Positions 6,322 to 6,665 of a stretch of DNA of 6,665 bases are shown piece after piece. Location of the stretch: contig CAMNAT010000124.1 in assembly GCA_946531785.1 (NCBI GenBank), positions 1 through 6,665 of the forward strand, read 5' to 3'. Below the pieces are notes generated by a model. The model searched no databases, was not told the origin of the DNA, and worked only from the letters and a program-made list of their open reading frames with translations. Positions within the stretch are counted from its first letter, which is position 1. Each line of letters opens with the position of its first letter. Source of the DNA: an uncultured Oscillospiraceae bacterium (lineage in GTDB: Bacteria > Bacillota > Clostridia > UBA1381). The translations under genes and the position numbers were made by a program.

Positions 6322-6603
6322 TTAAGCCGGATCAGCTTTTGAATTTTTCCATATCAAGCCGCTTCCAGGAATTCCGGGCGCGCCCATCGATAATATGATT
6401 ATTCCCACCGACATTTCCACCATCTGCGCAGTACTGAGCTCTACACCGAACACGCGCGCCAGGAAAAGTCCTGCTATCATCAGATATATAGCGGTACCGT
6501 CCATATTCACCGTAGCGCCCAGCGGTATGGAAAACGAGGAAACACGCGAGCTTATTCCTAATTGTCCGCAGGTCTCCAAATTGAATGCTTTGGTCATGCC
6601 CAT
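6322..6603 (-). pseudogene. Remnant of a dicarboxylate/amino acid:cation symporter (DAACS/SDF family)
   Basis: The 93-codon frame carries the core of a sodium- or proton-coupled dicarboxylate/amino acid symporter: SFSIPLGATVNMDGTAIY, then LFLARVFGVELS and LSMGAPGIPGSGLI. These are the conserved substrate- and ion-binding segments near TM7-HP2 of the family, which normally has about 400 residues. Roughly the first two thirds are absent: upstream of the ATG there is a palindrome and an in-frame TGA about 16 codons back. Similarity also stops after GSGLI (about base 6352), where the unrelated tail WKNSKADPA leads to a stop, so the last helices are gone. No frame near either edge continues the family sequence, so a single sequencing frameshift does not explain it. 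It is best read as an internally preserved fragment of a dead gene. A functional micro-protein is unlikely. Confidence 0.8.
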
Positions 6604-6637
6604 GTGCGTATCCGACCATAGGTCGGATAATTCGCAC
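6604..6637. repeat. Bulged inverted repeat at the edge of the symporter remnant
   Basis: GTGCG plus TATCCGACC (6604-6617) pairs with GGTCGGATA (6621-6629) and CGCAC (6633-6637). The loop is ATA and there is a three-base bulge ATT on one side. The total is 14 bp of perfect pairing. It begins exactly where the symporter fragment ends. It could be a small palindromic repeat element, the scar of a rearrangement, or the terminator of a lost gene; a run of six T follows only 14 bases later (6652-6657). No function can be assigned. From 6638 to the window edge I see nothing else recognisable. Confidence 0.6.
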
Positions 6638-6665
6638 GGGCAATTAAATCATTTTTTGCTTTATA

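Noticed and set aside
6332..6643. Second minus-strand frame over the symporter remnant
   Set aside because: Its translation shows no transporter motifs, whereas the neighbouring frame carries the clear GATVNMDGTA and GAPGIPGSGLI signatures.
6619..6665. Minus-strand frame open from the right edge that could be the tail of another gene
   Set aside because: Only about 22 codons are visible before a stop, they overlap the palindrome, and the translation (including ARANYPTYGRIRTWA) matches nothing I recognise.
1..6665. CRISPR arrays, tRNA or rRNA genes, transposases and riboswitch folds
   Set aside because: No spaced direct repeats, cloverleaf or rRNA segments, transposase motifs or conserved riboswitch sequences were seen by reading. 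A covariance-model search was not possible, so weak RNA elements cannot be excluded.

Overview
The window looks like a chromosomal segment from a low-to-moderate GC Firmicute of the class Clostridia, probably an anaerobe near the Oscillospiraceae/Ruminococcaceae or Lachnospiraceae. The evidence is the gene order miaB - YlbF/YmcA-family - mutS (a Firmicute arrangement), Shine-Dalgarno sites of the AGGAGG type, near-consensus sigma-A promoters, and the style of the secreted subtilase and the dUTPase. No phage, transposase, CRISPR, tRNA or rRNA sequence is visible. The exact genus cannot be read from the sequence.

Left part (1-3877, minus strand): a four-gene operon read right to left. It holds a small Dabb (A/B barrel) protein, the tRNA methylthiotransferase MiaB, a YlbF/YmcA-family protein with a four-cysteine tail, and the mismatch-repair protein MutS. 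MutS is cut by the left window edge just before its ATPase domain. The genes are tightly packed: an 11-base gap, then an ATGA overlap, then a 39-base gap. All appear to be served by one strong promoter at 3967-3995, followed by a leader of about 80 bases that carries a 12-bp hairpin.

Middle (3878-4075): a divergent intergenic region. Two near-consensus sigma-A promoters lie back to back, with only 18 bp between their -35 boxes. One drives the left operon and the other drives the right pair.

Right part (4076-6258, plus strand): a secreted subtilisin-like serine protease with signal peptide, propeptide, complete catalytic domain, proline-rich linker and a beta-rich C-terminal module. It is followed 41 bases later by a complete trimeric-type dUTPase. 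The dUTPase stop codon lies inside a 9-bp tandem triplicate that runs straight into a strong hairpin at 6281-6309.

Right end (6310-6665): a remnant of a dicarboxylate/amino acid:cation symporter on the minus strand. It keeps the two signature motifs but has lost both ends. Its upstream edge abuts a bulged 14-bp inverted repeat at 6604-6637.

How the genes work together: the left operon is a housekeeping group (tRNA modification, RNA-processing regulation, DNA repair). The right pair combines an extracellular protease with nucleotide-pool sanitation, probably by shared transcription rather than shared function. I do not see a clearly new biological system. The points most worth a second look are the hairpin and mini-ORF in the operon leader, the cysteine tail of the YlbF/YmcA protein, the unassigned C-terminal module of the subtilase, and the symporter remnant with its flanking palindrome.
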